This document shows, piece after piece, positions 1-13,600 of a DNA stretch of 64,000 bases. The DNA is from Promerops cafer (taxonomy: Eukaryota > Chordata > Aves > Passeriformes > Nectariniidae), in NCBI GenBank assembly GCA_013398275.1, contig VZSE01005034.1, positions 1,508,173 through 1,572,172 of the forward strand. Reading direction: 5' to 3'. The notes beneath the pieces were generated by a model. That model saw only the letters and a list, made by a program, of their open reading frames with translations, did no database searches and was not told the origin of the DNA. The position numbers and the translations under genes are program-made. Within the stretch, counting starts at the first letter, position 1. Each line of letters begins with the position of its first letter.

Positions 1-3000
1 CCCTCATTAAAAATGTTCGTCACCCTGGTAGAAGTCCCTTAGGTACTTGCCAAGCAGTGCTGTTAATACAAGGAGGAAGAAAAAAAAAAAACGTGGAAAA
101 GATTTCTCTTCACTGCAATTTTTTTTGAAGAGAGAAGACATTCTTCATTATTTCAGTTACTAATCCCAGCAGGTTTGTGTCATTATCTGATGAAAATGTC
201 CTTTTTTCATTGTTTGAAGGCATAGTCAGAGGGACCAGTGTGACAGGCAGCTTCCTACAGAAAACCTCATCCTCTTGTGCTGGGATTGTGGCAGTAAGCC
301 TGCCTCCTGCCCATCACCAGTGCATGGCTGCAGGCCTTCTTGCCCCTGCAATGCCCACTCCCTTTCAGAGGAGTGACAAAGGCGTGCTTAAAACTAATTT
401 TGTTGTAAAATGTCCTGCCCAAATGGCAGAAGCATCCTGTAGTGTCCTTGCCTCTTCCTCCTGTTTCAATAGATGTATCCTTGAATGCGTGCACAAAACA
501 GTTCTGTGGAGGAAATTGGCATCACTCTTATGTAGCTGCAGGGGTGCTGTCTGTAGTTAGCAGTAAGAGAATCTGTGAAAACTTGTAAGCTACGAATATA
601 TATTTGTGACTAACAGGGTCTGTGGAGAGGTTGCAATGAGGCAAATTTCTTTCAGAATATTTGAGGATCGTGCTTGTTTACTTTGCTGAAAAAGCTTGAA
701 TCTGGATTTCCATTTTCCTGTGAGGAAAGAATGTTTTAGGTCACATCACAGCTAATCCAGGTGGTGCCATATTTTGTGCCTGTTGAGTGGCAGTTGCTGG
801 ATCCCTTCAGACGTGGCAGGGGTGTTGCACAACCTTGGACACAAAACTGATCACCTCAGATGCAATGTGAGGAGAGAGGAATAGACTCTTCAGCTCTGCA
901 CAGGTGAGCTCAAGCTCCGTGGGTGATGCAGAGCCAGGGGACGTGGGCTGCTCCATCCCATCTCCCCTGAGAACCTGCTGGGGCAAGGAGACATCATCAG
1001 CTTTCCCAGTGGATTTGAGTACAAGGCAAAAAATCATTCAGAGATGCATCCAGCCTAAACTCCACTTTGTCCCTGGGCCTTTAAGTACCTTCTGCCTGCC
1101 TCTTGGCCTCTCTAGAGACGTCTTGCCAAAGGAAATATTGGGCATAAGGCTATAGCTAAAATTTACGTTTACCAAATTATGAGCCTCAGGACTCGTCTGG
1201 GGAGTAATTGGGAGGAACAAGGGTACTGTAAATTCATGCCCAGACTTGCTGAGCACTCACTCAAGCCCTCAGAACTTACTCAGCAGACTTTTCATGTCCA
1301 ATACCTCAAGTACACCAGTAGAAAGAGAAGGCAGTTATTAACAAAAGATTGAGTATGCATGTTGAGAGTACACTTAGGTAAACTTGACTCAAAGAGCCAG
1401 GGATATGACTGTAAGAACATAATATTTCTAAAAACACTGGTATGGCTGGAATCCTTGCTGTGAAGTAAAGCTTTAAACAGAGATTACAGGCAGTATAGTT
1501 TGTGCCATGGTGTCCCAGAAAAAAACATCATCATCAAAAATCAGCTGGTTTTGCTCTGGTATTTCAGGTAAGGTAGAATTTATGCAGTAGTTAATGCCTG
1601 CAAATTTTGGAAGGAGGTATGTCTATGCCTGTGATTGGGACAGACTGTGTCTTCATCACCAAAAAATACAGCCAAGCAGCAAGATATGTGTAGAGCCCAA
1701 CAGATGCTGAGCACCCAAGCTCAGTGGCTCTGGAAGCTGGGGATTATTACTCTGGTCTGCCTGTAACGTGGTCCTGTGCATTAGGTACACACCATGAGTG
1801 CATTGTCCAGTTTTGTCTCTCCTGCAGGGAGTCCCCAGCTGTGTGAGCTCCTTGCAGTGAGATCAAAGGGGAGGGGGTGAAATTCCCTTCAGGAGAACTT
1901 AAGGGAAGGTGATGGAGGAGAGGTACCTTCTTTCTTACTCTGACTCGAATCCCATCACAGACAGTGACCCCCCTGCTTAGTTGGGATTTGTCATTTACCT
2001 TTTCAGCAGGATAGGACTTGGAGCACTTCACTCAATTTGCCACATGAGAGATGCTTAGTGAGTTCACAGGATTCATGTGTGAACTAAGCAGCTCCAGTGT
2101 GCTGTGCTGTGGGGACTGCAGAAGGAAAAGACAAAGGAAATTATATCTCTTCTTTATCCATCCTGAAATAAAGCTGTAAATTGTGTTATGATTTTGTCGA
2201 TATATGGTGCTTGCAAAGATTTCAAATAAATAATGTTCTGATCCCAGGGGCCTTATTGATTTTGTAATGATTTCAAAGAGAAACCACTCAGTTTACTGTT
2301 TGCTGACAAATTCTTTACTCCCTAAGGAATTCCTATTGAACATGTATTAAGGACAGGATAAAATAATTCCAAGGAAATACAGAGAGAGGTCTTTGTGCAC
2401 AGACTGCCCCACGAATCAGTATTTAACCTCTGACCAGTGACAACAGGTCTCCTTTAGCTCTATTAGATCAACAGCAAGCAATTATAATTAAATATAAAAA
2501 CTGTTTAGAGCCTCACCAAACATGTCCTGGGAATTAAAGCATATGGCAGGGATAAGGATAAAAAGACTTTCCATATGCTAATGACCCTAGATGTCTGAAA
2601 TAAATTAGATCCATTACAGTTTATGCTCAATAAAAGAAAGACTTTAAGCACTCCAAAGTTAGTGACTCGAGACCGATTTTGGCTTAGAAATTCAATCTGC
2701 CTGCTTATTAATTCTTAGTAAGGCTCTGGAGGAGACAGGGGATGCAAAATCATAATTCTGTTCTGTATCAGAATTTTAAAGTGCCATCAGTCTCTTTTCC
2801 TTCTTTTCCTTTTTTTTTTAATTAAACTATTTTTCATGCTTCATTTTTTTGTTCTCCTCGTTTGATTTTGTTCCCATTTTTGTTTAATTTCTTTCTTTTT
2901 AAGGTTTCATTTATCCTATTTCAACTGAACAGAGAACCCAGAATGAATATGGATTTTCTTGTAAGTTTAATGTTTGATTTTATGTTCCTGGATGCTAATT

Positions 3001-4411
3001 TGATGCTGTTCCTTGGGTCAGGCTTTACTGTTAGGCAAGCTTAGTGTGACTAGGCAAAAAAGGGATCTATTCAGCAGGGTAAGTGACATTGTGCTTGCTT
3101 GACAGCAGGCACAGTGCTTTGCAGCAGACACAGGATTATAAGGGCCCTTGTGCACAAGGGAAATGGGAGAAGATGCTGCCTCGGAGACAGAAACTGGAGA
3201 GAACAGTCCATCTTCTCATTAAAATTCCCTTAGCAACTGGATGGAGTGTGGTGGAAGGGTAACTTGTCTTTGAGCCGGAACTCAAGAGTTCTGCTTCCTG
3301 AACTGCTGGGTTAAAAATGGGATGTTTCAAGTTTGGTAAATTGAAGGTCTGGTAGCCCGGAGCTGTCGGAGATTGATCAGTCCCTTTCTGCATCTGCCAG
3401 CTCTCACCTCTGCAGCTGGAGGGCAGCTTGGCTTAAATGGCTAAAAGAGATAAAATAAAAGTGATTTCACATGTTTCAAACCAACAAAAATGGGGTACTA
3501 AAAGAGTCCGATTTGTTTTTGCACTTCCTTTTTTCATTAGGCTATTTCTAAAAATGGGATTCTTCACCGTATAGAAATACATCAGTTTTTGAACACATAT
3601 TCAGACCTTTTGGGAAAAAAATGTCTGGTGGATAATGATGCTGGAGATTAGCTTGGAATTGCTGCAAAGATACAGTACAAGCAGCTAGTAGAAATATCAT
3701 AGCCATTTCCTCACAAGACAGCTCTAATAAATTTTGGTTCCTTTTGGTAAATTACCACATTTTTTCTTGTGCTTACTTCAGCTTTTATAATATGTATGTG
3801 TTAATGCCACTGATGAGAATTCAATGCTTGATTCTCTGCTTTACTAATTTACTAGTTTATATTTTTGGAGGCAAATGGATAGAAGGGAGTAATGACAGGT
3901 TACATTTCAAAAAAACCCAAACCAATCAAAGATATGTCCTGATATTCCGGGTATTACATAGAAAATGGAATTTTTGTGTTCTTTTACTTCTTTTAAAGTA
4001 AAAATAAGGCTTCTGAAGTTTTAAAACCCACGTGTCTTTGGTGTCAGATGAACTTCTAAATACCAATATTATGACATTATATCACTAAGACATACTATCT
4101 CATTTCATAAGGTGAATTTGGTTCATAAGATTAAGTCTACAACATGTCTTTCTTAGTAGTTCACAGCCTGAGTATTAGATACATGAACAAGTGGATAGGG
4201 AAAGAGTTAGAACACAAGTTAGAGAGAAATCAAGGATTGTTTCCCATCAAAAGGGCATAGACCTGCTATATGGTGTTGGAAATGGGTTTTAAATTAGCCT
4301 ATAAAAAAGGCAGTAAATATCTGCAGGAAATGAGAATAATAAGAATGTGTTTTCTTGTAAGACCCTGTAAGGAGAACATTTCTTGAAGGTTCCTGGCCTA
4401 TCTCCCTGCAG
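1..4411 (+). other. UNC5C: UNC5C intron (upstream of transmembrane exon), 3' part
   Basis: No exon, RNA gene or recognisable transposon is seen. It includes a T-rich block near 2795-2905 and an AT-rich patch near 2475-2500 with TAAT words. The preceding exon, expected to encode the end of the TSP1 region, is outside the window. Confidence 0.8.
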
Positions 4412-4603
4412 CTGCTCCTGACTCGGATGACGTTGCTCTCTACGTGGGGATCGTCATCGCCGTGATCGTGTGCCTGGCTATTTCCGTGGTCGTGGCCCTG
4501 TTTGTCTATCGCAAGAACCACCGGGACTTTGAGTCGGATATTATTGACTCCTCGGCACTAAACGGGGGATTTCAGCCTGTCAACATCAAGGCTGCAAGGC
4601 AAG
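4412..4603 (+). CDS. UNC5C: UNC5C exon: transmembrane segment
   Basis: This 192-nt exon has a consensus acceptor (tctccctgcag) and the donor gttagt. It opens with the last two bases of a split codon and reads APDSDDVALYVGIV, followed by a strongly hydrophobic stretch (IAVIVCLAISVVVALFVY). A basic stop-transfer segment RKNHRD comes next, then FESDIIDSSALNGGFQPVN and the end KAARQ. This is the single transmembrane helix and the start of the cytoplasmic tail. It begins and ends in phase 1, so it could be skipped without a frameshift. I saw no evidence of such skipping. Confidence 0.97.
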
Positions 4604-7600
4604 GTTAGTTGGCATTTCACTCCATTTTGACCAATTCAGGGGGATGCTATCAGGTTATTGTCTCTGGGGCTGCATGAATGATATCGCTGGATGCCTGTTG
4701 ACATTTGATAAAGAGGAGAAAAATCATGTTCGTTCGTTGCTGATTGTCAAGCGCTCGAAATCCATGGTGGCGTTTGTCAGCTGTGCTCAAGAGTATAAAG
4801 CAGGTGAATTTAACTTCTGAAGAGAGAGCATGAATGTGAGAGTGAAACTCAGACACTTTTATGGAAATACAGGTCCAGCTCAAGCTGAAATCAAAGGCAA
4901 AGCTCTGACAGAAACAATGGAGGCAGAATGCATCACAGGAGTGATACTACAGTAATTCTATCACATCTCCCTCCCCTTTATTTCACTAATAGCTTTTTTT
5001 CCTATGCCCTGTCTCAACTGGTATAAATAGTAGTTTGAGAAGTACTGTGCTTTTAACAGAAAATGTGGAAGTTGTGGTAGAGCATTTAATAATGAATATT
5101 TTTATCAATGATGCAGCTTGATTTTTTTCCTCACTTCATTGGCCAGGAAAAAACACTCCAAAGGTAGTGCTGCTTTTATCCAGACACTTATTTAAGCTGA
5201 AGAGCTCCTCTTTTTTCCCCAATATCTACACCAGAAGAATATCTACACTGTAAAAGTTAAGATGGCAAGAGTGTTGTCACATGTAAGATTAGCAGAAGTG
5301 GTTTTTTTTGCTGGAGAAACTTTTAAAGCAAATCTTGGAAAAGTGTGATGTGGGTACTAATACCCCACTGCAGGGAGTCATGGACATGATGACTTCATAG
5401 GCTCGTTGTGTCTTTTATTTCAGAAATGCTGTCATTAGGCCAGTTAGAAAAATTGGTTAATGATTGTTGCGTAGCATTTAGGGAGGGGTTTTTAGTTAAA
5501 ACTACATCTACTGAGTGGTGAAAACATCTTGCCCTGAAGCTAAGCATGTCATATTTGAAATCTGAGTGCAGACTGGAAAAATACTCCCAGTGAAAACTCC
5601 TTAGAGCAGAAATGTGATGTAATTTTGTACAGCAATCAGATTCCAAAGCAGCTGGGGCAATACGAGCCCTGGGAGTTTGCTGGAGAGATTCATGGAAATG
5701 GAGATGAAGGTTCAGGGACTTTGCGTATCTGAAAGTTTGGAATGAAAGACAAAATGCAAATGCAAACCCAAATTGTTGCTCAGAATAAAGTAATCAGAAC
5801 AGGGAAATAATATGGTTCTTCCTTCTGATCTCTGCAGACCTCCTGGCAGTGCCACCAGACCTCACTTCTGCTGCAGCCATGTACAGGGGTCCTGTGTACG
5901 CCTTGCATGATGTCTCTGATAAAATCCCAATGACCAACTCTCCAATCCTGGACCCGCTCCCCAACTTGAAAATCAAGGTTTATAACACCTCCGGTGCAGT
6001 CACTCCCCAGGATGACCTTTCTGACTTCTCCTCCAAGCTGTCCCCACAGATTACACAGTCTCTGCTGGAGAATGAGACTCTGAACATGAAGAACCAGAGC
6101 CTTGCTCGGCAAACTGACCCATCATGTACCGCCTTCGGGACCTTCAACTCCTTGGGAGGCCACCTAGTAATTCCCAATTCAGGTAAGTGCTAGCCATGCT
6201 GGCTTAAAGGTGCAACTGTTTTGTGGGTTCCTGCATGAAGTGTTGAAGTTCTTTCTAAGGAAGATCAGCACCTAGATGTTCCCATGGGTTTAGCATCATA
6301 CTGCAGAGCAACATTAATATCTAAAGTGAGAATGAATCAAATATGTAAAGTATTTGATATGAGGAATATGCAGGGTATACAGTGGTCAGGAACACACCTG
6401 CCCAGTTTCACTGGAACTCTGAATTCAGGTAGGACCACAGTACATGTGAGACTGCAGCTCACAGCTTGGCCATTTTACAGCAAATACCCTCACCAAGGAC
6501 ATAGTGCCTACCCTTGTCCCTTGCACCTTTGCTGGATCATTTCTTTTTTGTTGATGTTATGGAGGAAGCAAAATGCGTAGGTGGCCCAGGACCTGGGTGG
6601 TTTGGTCCTTCCAGGATGCAGTCTTACACTGCCCATGAAGCAGCTAAAAGTGCTTGGACCCACAGCCCTGCTCTCTGAGCTCCTGTCTTATGGGAAGCAA
6701 AAATATATATTAAATTCAAGTGAAAGCTGAACTACTTCAATAAATCTGGTGTTGACTGATGAACAATGTTGAAAATTTGTACTATACAATCTTGGATTTC
6801 ATATTTTTCTAAGTAGCAGCTGAAGGCAGATATTGATACTCAGTTTTCATATGCCACAGTGGTGCACATTATCAGCAAAGTCTATTAGTCACTGTTAATT
6901 CACGTATATTAATATCAATTTGTAAAGAAAAAACATTTGATGCTGTAATCCCTTCAAAATGATTAAAGTAATGATTCTGTAAAGTAAAATAATCTGTCTG
7001 CTGCTACCTTGTATGCCTCTGTGCTGTTTCTAGATGCATGTCCTCCTCAAGATATGATCAAAGCCCCTCTGTTGCAGTACACCTGCCCTGTTACAGCTGC
7101 AAGCGTGCACAGGTTAGGTTGTAACAGGCCTGTAAAGGCACAAGTGCCAGAAGGCATTTGTGGAAAATGCTTTCCTAGCTACCCCTCTCCTTCAAAGCTA
7201 AGTGTGGTCTGAGGCCCTGCACACCTACACATGGGAGCTGTCCAGTGTAACCAAACTGGGTATGCTAAAGAAAAGAGGCAGAGCCATGCAAGGGGCCTGT
7301 AAAGTGTCTCTAGTGTAAAGACATACGTGTAAATAATCTTCCTCTAGGTTTTTTATCAGCTATGTGGTAATAACTGCATGCAAATCCTTGCCACTGATTT
7401 CCAGCTAATCCACAAAGACAGCTGGTTGTGTCCAGCAGAGTGAAATAGCCAGTTCATGGGCCATGTTTGTTGTCTAGAGACAAGACATCTCTTAAATGGA
7501 AGTAATATAAGAACAGTGTTTTTTAATCAAGTGTGCAGCAAATCATTAGTGTAAAGGATACTGAACATATTTGCACACATTTTTTTCAAGGTTGAATATC

Positions 7601-10600
7601 CCAGTTTAAGGTTGAATAAGGTTTTCAAGGTTGAATGTCCTAGTCCCTGCAGGACTAGGCACTTTCAAAAACCAAGAAGCCCAGTCTTGTCTCCCTGGCA
7701 GACTCAGTTCCTCCCTAGTAACTGAGTGCATTAAAAGACAGGATGCCAGACACAGAAGCCATCTTTCAGGAAACATCTAGTTCTTGTTGCTTCCTGGGAC
7801 AGTGCTCCACTGCTTTTCTTTCCTGATCTTAATTAAGTAAGAATTGCCTAGGGAGAGATGTCCCATTACAGCTGTTGGAAATTTTAGTCAGAGTTGTTTG
7901 TTTTTCCATCATTTTACAAGGTAAGCAACAGCATAACCATCTGTCTGCTCTTTAAATAAAATGAAAGGGAAGAAAATCCTCTTCTTCATTCCTGTTTTTC
8001 AGTGCAGAGGTAAAAGAACAGGCAGCTGGACATGAAGACACCAGGGTTACAGTAAATGCTTTTTCTCCCATCTTGCTGAGGTCATTTACAGTCTGATGGT
8101 GAGGGTGGCTGAAAATCTGGCATTGCAGGCTTCATCTTCTGCCTCTCCTGTCACTCCTCTTCACAGACTCACTCACCTCTTTTTTCACCATCTTAATCTT
8201 TTGTGTCTCTTCTGTTCTGCAGGAGTAAGTTTGCTGATCCCAGCGGGAGCCGTTCCACAAGGGAGAGTCTATGAAATGTATCTGACAGTTCATAGGAAGG
8301 AGAACATGAGGTAAAAACTGCCTTTATTTCCTTGTGCATTAATAGAGGGGGAAAATGTAGCAAGTGAAGATCTGTGGTAATAATTCTTATGCAAAGCCCA
8401 CTGCACTGAAGCTATTTGCTGACTTGGAGGTAAACACAAGCAAAGCCAAGGGTAAACTTTGCCACAAAACCAGCTCAGACATTTGCTTTCCTAACCAAGT
8501 GTTGCACTCTGCAGCAAGCCCTCAGGCCAGTGGGATGTTGAATTGTAGAGGAGCAAGGAAAATATGCCATAATGAGTTTGTGCAGCAGAGAAGGTGTGAA
8601 GTAACCTTTTGATAAAGACCTGTGCTGCAAAGGAGAAGGGAGCAGAAGAGAAAGGTGATAAATCAGGTCAGTGAAGGGACAGGTGCCTGAGCACCTGACT
8701 TGGAAAATCTTCTCTCCTGTTAGAGTGAAGGTGAATTTTTATTTTACCCTTCATGGGCTTGGCTAGTCCATGCAGAAGATAGAGCCAAAGCTTTTGGTGT
8801 CCCCCCCCTCCTTGCTGCTTAGCCCCAGACACTGCATGCCAAGGGCACCCAGAGCTGATGCTGGGATGACCACTGTTGTCTCCTGTTACCTGAATGTGTG
8901 GCCAATTCATATTCTATATCTTAATGTCTACTGTCATGTGATCTTGCAGCTTTGACATTAATAAAAAAATGTTTACAAAAAGGCCAAAATACCATTTGGA
9001 GCCATTTAGAAAACCCTAATGTAGAGAAAGGTGAGATCTTAGGCTGCAGAATGGACTCATGCACAAAGGCACAATGGCAAATGTGAAGCTGAGGCAGTCA
9101 TTACACAGTACTTTGCCTCTTTTTCCTCCTCATAGCTAGATATGTTTTTTGGCTCAGCCTCTTAATAGCTTTTATTATGTGCTAAGCCACAGCTGTTTAT
9201 ACACTGTGTGATATTGAACACTATTCTTTAGCTTGGTAGTCTTTCACCCAAGCTAAAATAATCTGCTTAAAGAAAAATTAAGTAATCCTTCCACCCACCC
9301 GTTTGCATACATTATTCATCAGCCACTCTTTGAAAATAGCTAATTGCAGCTACAGAAAAAATGTTTCTGTTCATAGCTAGTATTGATTATATTCCTATTA
9401 CTTTTGGCTGTGAAAGAGGTTTACAAACAGTATTGAACAAAGACTCTTTCTTGAGGAAGGAAAAAAAAAAATCACATAGCATCCCCTGTTATTCAAGTTG
9501 CTTCTAAATCTCCCTTTCCAAAAGACCTAATTCTTAAAAAAAAATATTTAATTCCTAGAAGATGCTGTATGTGCAATTATTTTCTTTCCAGGCAGTTATG
9601 GAGGGAATCCCTGTTACTTTATTCATGCAGCTGCAGACAACTAATGTCACATACTTGTTTAATTTATTTTCTTCAAGGATCATAAAGCTGCCTCTGCTAG
9701 CTTTGTGATAGCTGTAACTCAGCAAGCCACACAGAGGATAGAAGGATAGGTTAACCTGTGTTGGGAAAAGCATGGCTGGAGATGTGATGCCTGCCAAACT
9801 GAGCAAGTATGCCAAAGGACACCTGCAGAAGCAAACAGAAGGGTGTGAATCCTCTCTTACAATGAAGATTTTAGAAGTGATTTCTTTCCCTGGGAGAGGA
9901 GAGCAGAGCAGTCTGCCTTGGGGCAGCAGGGCTCATTGTATTGTGGTGGCAGTGACTTTCTCAGTGCACAGAGTCCAGCTGCTTATTTGATTTGTGGCAG
10001 TTTTTCAGAAATAACACCAGGCTCTTCGTGCTCTTAGAAAGCAGCTTCTTCTGGAACATTTGAGCTGGAGCTCATTGGGTGTTGTCTAGATCACTCAGAA
10101 CTGAATATTCACCTGCCCCCTTTCCCCAGGTGCCAAGGAGCAGAAGGGGGTGGGTGGCACCCAGCTGTAATGTTCTCCTGCTGCAGGACTGGTTACCAGG
10201 CACTTCACTGCTGTAGCAGAGCTACAGCTTGGTCAAAGCTCCTTTTTCTGACTGCACGGGCCACAGATGTTGCTTCATATAATTGGAGTCATATGGGTAC
10301 CACAAGTTGCCGTGGTGGCATAATTATTTTTTAAATCAGCTGCAGTCTTGCAGCACTCTAGCAGAGAGTGATAGTCCCCAGTAAGGACTAGCTGCAGAGA
10401 TTTGCTTTCATGGCTAGGCAGTAGCTGCAGTGTGTTCAACAAACCCTGTGAGACCCTATATTTATTTTCATGAGCACTGTGCAAATCTGTGTGGGTTGAA
10501 AAGTCCTGTTATGTGTTGATGTTGTTTGAAAGGGGACACACAGGAAATTATAAAATGCATGTTATTATCAGAAATGACGGCAGAGTCTTGTCCTTGATAT

Positions 10601-13600
10601 TACAACTTGCACTGAGGCGAGAATGTGGTCTCCTAGTAGAACCAGAGCAGCAAGAGAGAGGGTCACCACCCCAGCTCACATATCTCCAGCAACTTAAGAT
10701 CTATCTCACACTTTCTTCATAGAACTGTGAAACTACTTTTGAACAGTCCAGCTGAAACAGAAAATATGTTATCTCTCAGACACCTGCAAATTCCCCTTTT
10801 CTTTTCCTTCCTTTGTTTTCATAATAAGTTTCCCCAGTTAGTCTCTGAAAGCTGTAGAACAGAAATTTGAGCGACTTCACAACCCAGTAATATCACTTTG
10901 TGCTGCCTTGCAGATTGGTTAGGACAGCTTTCTGAGACAGTCTGTTTATTCCATTTCATAGCCATCAAAGCATGTGAGAGCAGGAAGGTCACCCTAAAAG
11001 CATTATCCTTTGGCAGTGAACTGGGGTTCTGATAGCTTGCAGTAAACACAACTTGGAGGCAGTTGTTTCCTGTGTCAGCATACTCGTGGAACAGTGGGGT
11101 TTCTCTTTTACTGGACTGATGCTCTGGGAGAGTGTTATCCCTGCTCCTGTCCTGCAAGCTCACCCTCATTCTTCCAGTCATTTGGGGCAGGATGGATGGC
11201 AGGCAGCTCCCAGGCTCTGATCCCGGACTGGTGTGTTGACCTCATGAAAAGATCCAAGTCCTTTATGAAGCAGCTACAGTGAAGAATATTATATTTGGGT
11301 ATATGTCTGTACACACATATGTACACATGTATACATATGTATGTATATGTCACATATAGACATGTAACTGAAAAAATGGCAACCCTATATTTCACAGCTA
11401 TCAGACGGGTTTCTGTCTCGAAGCTCAGTGTCTTTCTCAGCAGTGAGCAGATGCTCTCTCCCTTAGTCTGGGGAAGCATCACCAACTTTGAGATTTGCAA
11501 GGAGTCCTTTCTTGAGTAGTGGTTTCATCTGTAAAATCAACACATTATGTTGGCCAGTACCTGGCAAGAGCCTGTTCCCATGAGCACCTGTGAGATCCTG
11601 GGTTTTACAGATTAAGTAATTTATTTATTAATCTGTAATTTAGTGCTAAGGATTAAATAGGAATAATAATCCTAAGGATTAAATATTAATCTTAAGGATT
11701 AAATAGCAGGAGTGCAAACCTCCAGACTCCAGGATTTGCTTGACTGCCTCAGGTTAAAAAACAAATCTTGCTGTGAGCTAAATTAGCGAAGCTGTGTTTC
11801 CTTCAGAAACATCTGGCAGTGGTCAGTGCTAGATGGGGTCTGGGTCTTGATGGACCACTGGTTTTATCTTGTGTGGCAGTTTCTGTGTTCCCGTGTGAAC
11901 CCCTGCTGAGCTTGCACAGCTTTAGGTGGAGCTACTCTTGCATGCTCTAATCAGAGGCAGGAACTGCACAAAACAGATACAGCTCTGTGAAGGACACTCC
12001 TGTATAATCCATCACACAGGAGGTGTTCCAAATGAGAGTGGAGGTCGCTGTGCCCGCAAAATTTGACAACCCTGAAGAACAGAGCAAGCAACACTCCTGA
12101 AGGTCTTGATGGAAGACATACATAAATGTGCAAATTTCAAATTAGCTACCTTGAAAGAGAAAAGGGTCAGGTGAGCCTTGCCTGGATTTGTATCAATGGC
12201 TCCATAATGTATGCACAGAGTTTAATATAAAGTCAAGCTTCTGATCAATGACTGTGATCCAAGGAGAAATGTTGCTTTTTCACCAGTAAATCTTAAGCTT
12301 AGTGATGTGAAATAAAAGAAATTGAAGTCTTCCACATTTCATTTCTCCACCTTCCTTATCTCAGTTGCATAAACAAAATTACTTTGCAACTCCAGGAGAC
12401 AATTTCTTGAAGTGCCAGTCACTATAATTGAAAAATTCAACATGAAAAAAAAACAGAGCATGAGCAAAAGGGGAGGGCAAACTTCTCAGAGTATTTTTCT
12501 TCTGAAAATAGACTGTCAGAAGAACCAGGGTCTGTCGAGAATATTAAGCTTGAAACTGAAGAAAGAACACATATTAAAAACATAATGTGCCAGCAATGAA
12601 AGGAGAAATAAAATACCTTCCCTCTAACTTTAGGCTAAGCTGTGTAGAAGGGTTGCAACCTGTTGCTATGCGATAGCCATTCCTCTCTCCCTGCTCCACC
12701 CTGTGCTTCCTGAGCTGCTGTGATTGCCTGGAGCACAGTGGCAGGGAGCACAATGCAGTCCCACTGAGGAGCAGAGATTTATCTAGTTGTGCTCACATCT
12801 GCTGTCTGACAGCTACCTTAATGAATATGGTCTGGCTCGTTACAGGGAGACGGTTTCGGATGAGTAATCCCATTAAAAACACAAATTTGATTGTGAAGGG
12901 ACCAGATATGGTGAATAAAAGTTTGTTTGCTTTTAAATATAAGTTGACTGTTCTTGTTAATCTCTGAGGGATGGGAAAACATCTAAAAATATCTGAAGAC
13001 CTTTCAGTTACTGTTAGTGCCTTTTAATAGAAACGCTAAGCAGTGAGTTGAATTTTAGTCTCAGATCTTTGTAAAACAAAAGCATCTCTTTGTTTTTACA
13101 GTTATACAGCTGAGTGCCCAGTCTCCTCTAATAAGTTATCCTGAGACTGCTGCAAGACTAAAGTGAAGCCCATGTTGATGGGGGTTTTTGTAGGGGGTTG
13201 GGTCTGGGGTTCTTTTTTGGATAACAGCCTAAAAGATTGCCCACAGTTTTGAGCAGTTCTGCTCAAAGGTTTAACTCCCTTGCTCTATAAGCTCCCCTGT
13301 GTCTCTGTTTGTGCTGGATCTTCCACAATCTATAACACATAAATCTCAATGCTGGTCACAACACCTGCTCCTCTAGGCTGAGATCCTGGCTTTGCTGGTG
13401 CTGCATCACCTATTTCAGGAGAAGGAATAAAATTGCCTGTAATGAGTGACTACGCAAAAACTTGTCTTCAGGGAAATTTGTTGTTTACTAATTCCATGAA
13501 TTACTGTTGGTTTATGCTTTGAAGAAGAACGATTAATATCCCTTGTATAATGTATCTTGTCTACTGCATCTGTTTCTGTTCTCATTAGCTAAAGTAAGGA

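Noticed and set aside
5780..6177. Three - strand open frames of 60-110 codons opposite a UNC5C exon
   Set aside because: Antisense shadows of the 5838-6182 coding exon.
11135..11519. Paired + and - strand frames rich in Tyr, Ile, His and Thr
   Set aside because: Caused by the ACAT/GTAT microsatellite, which is open in several frames.
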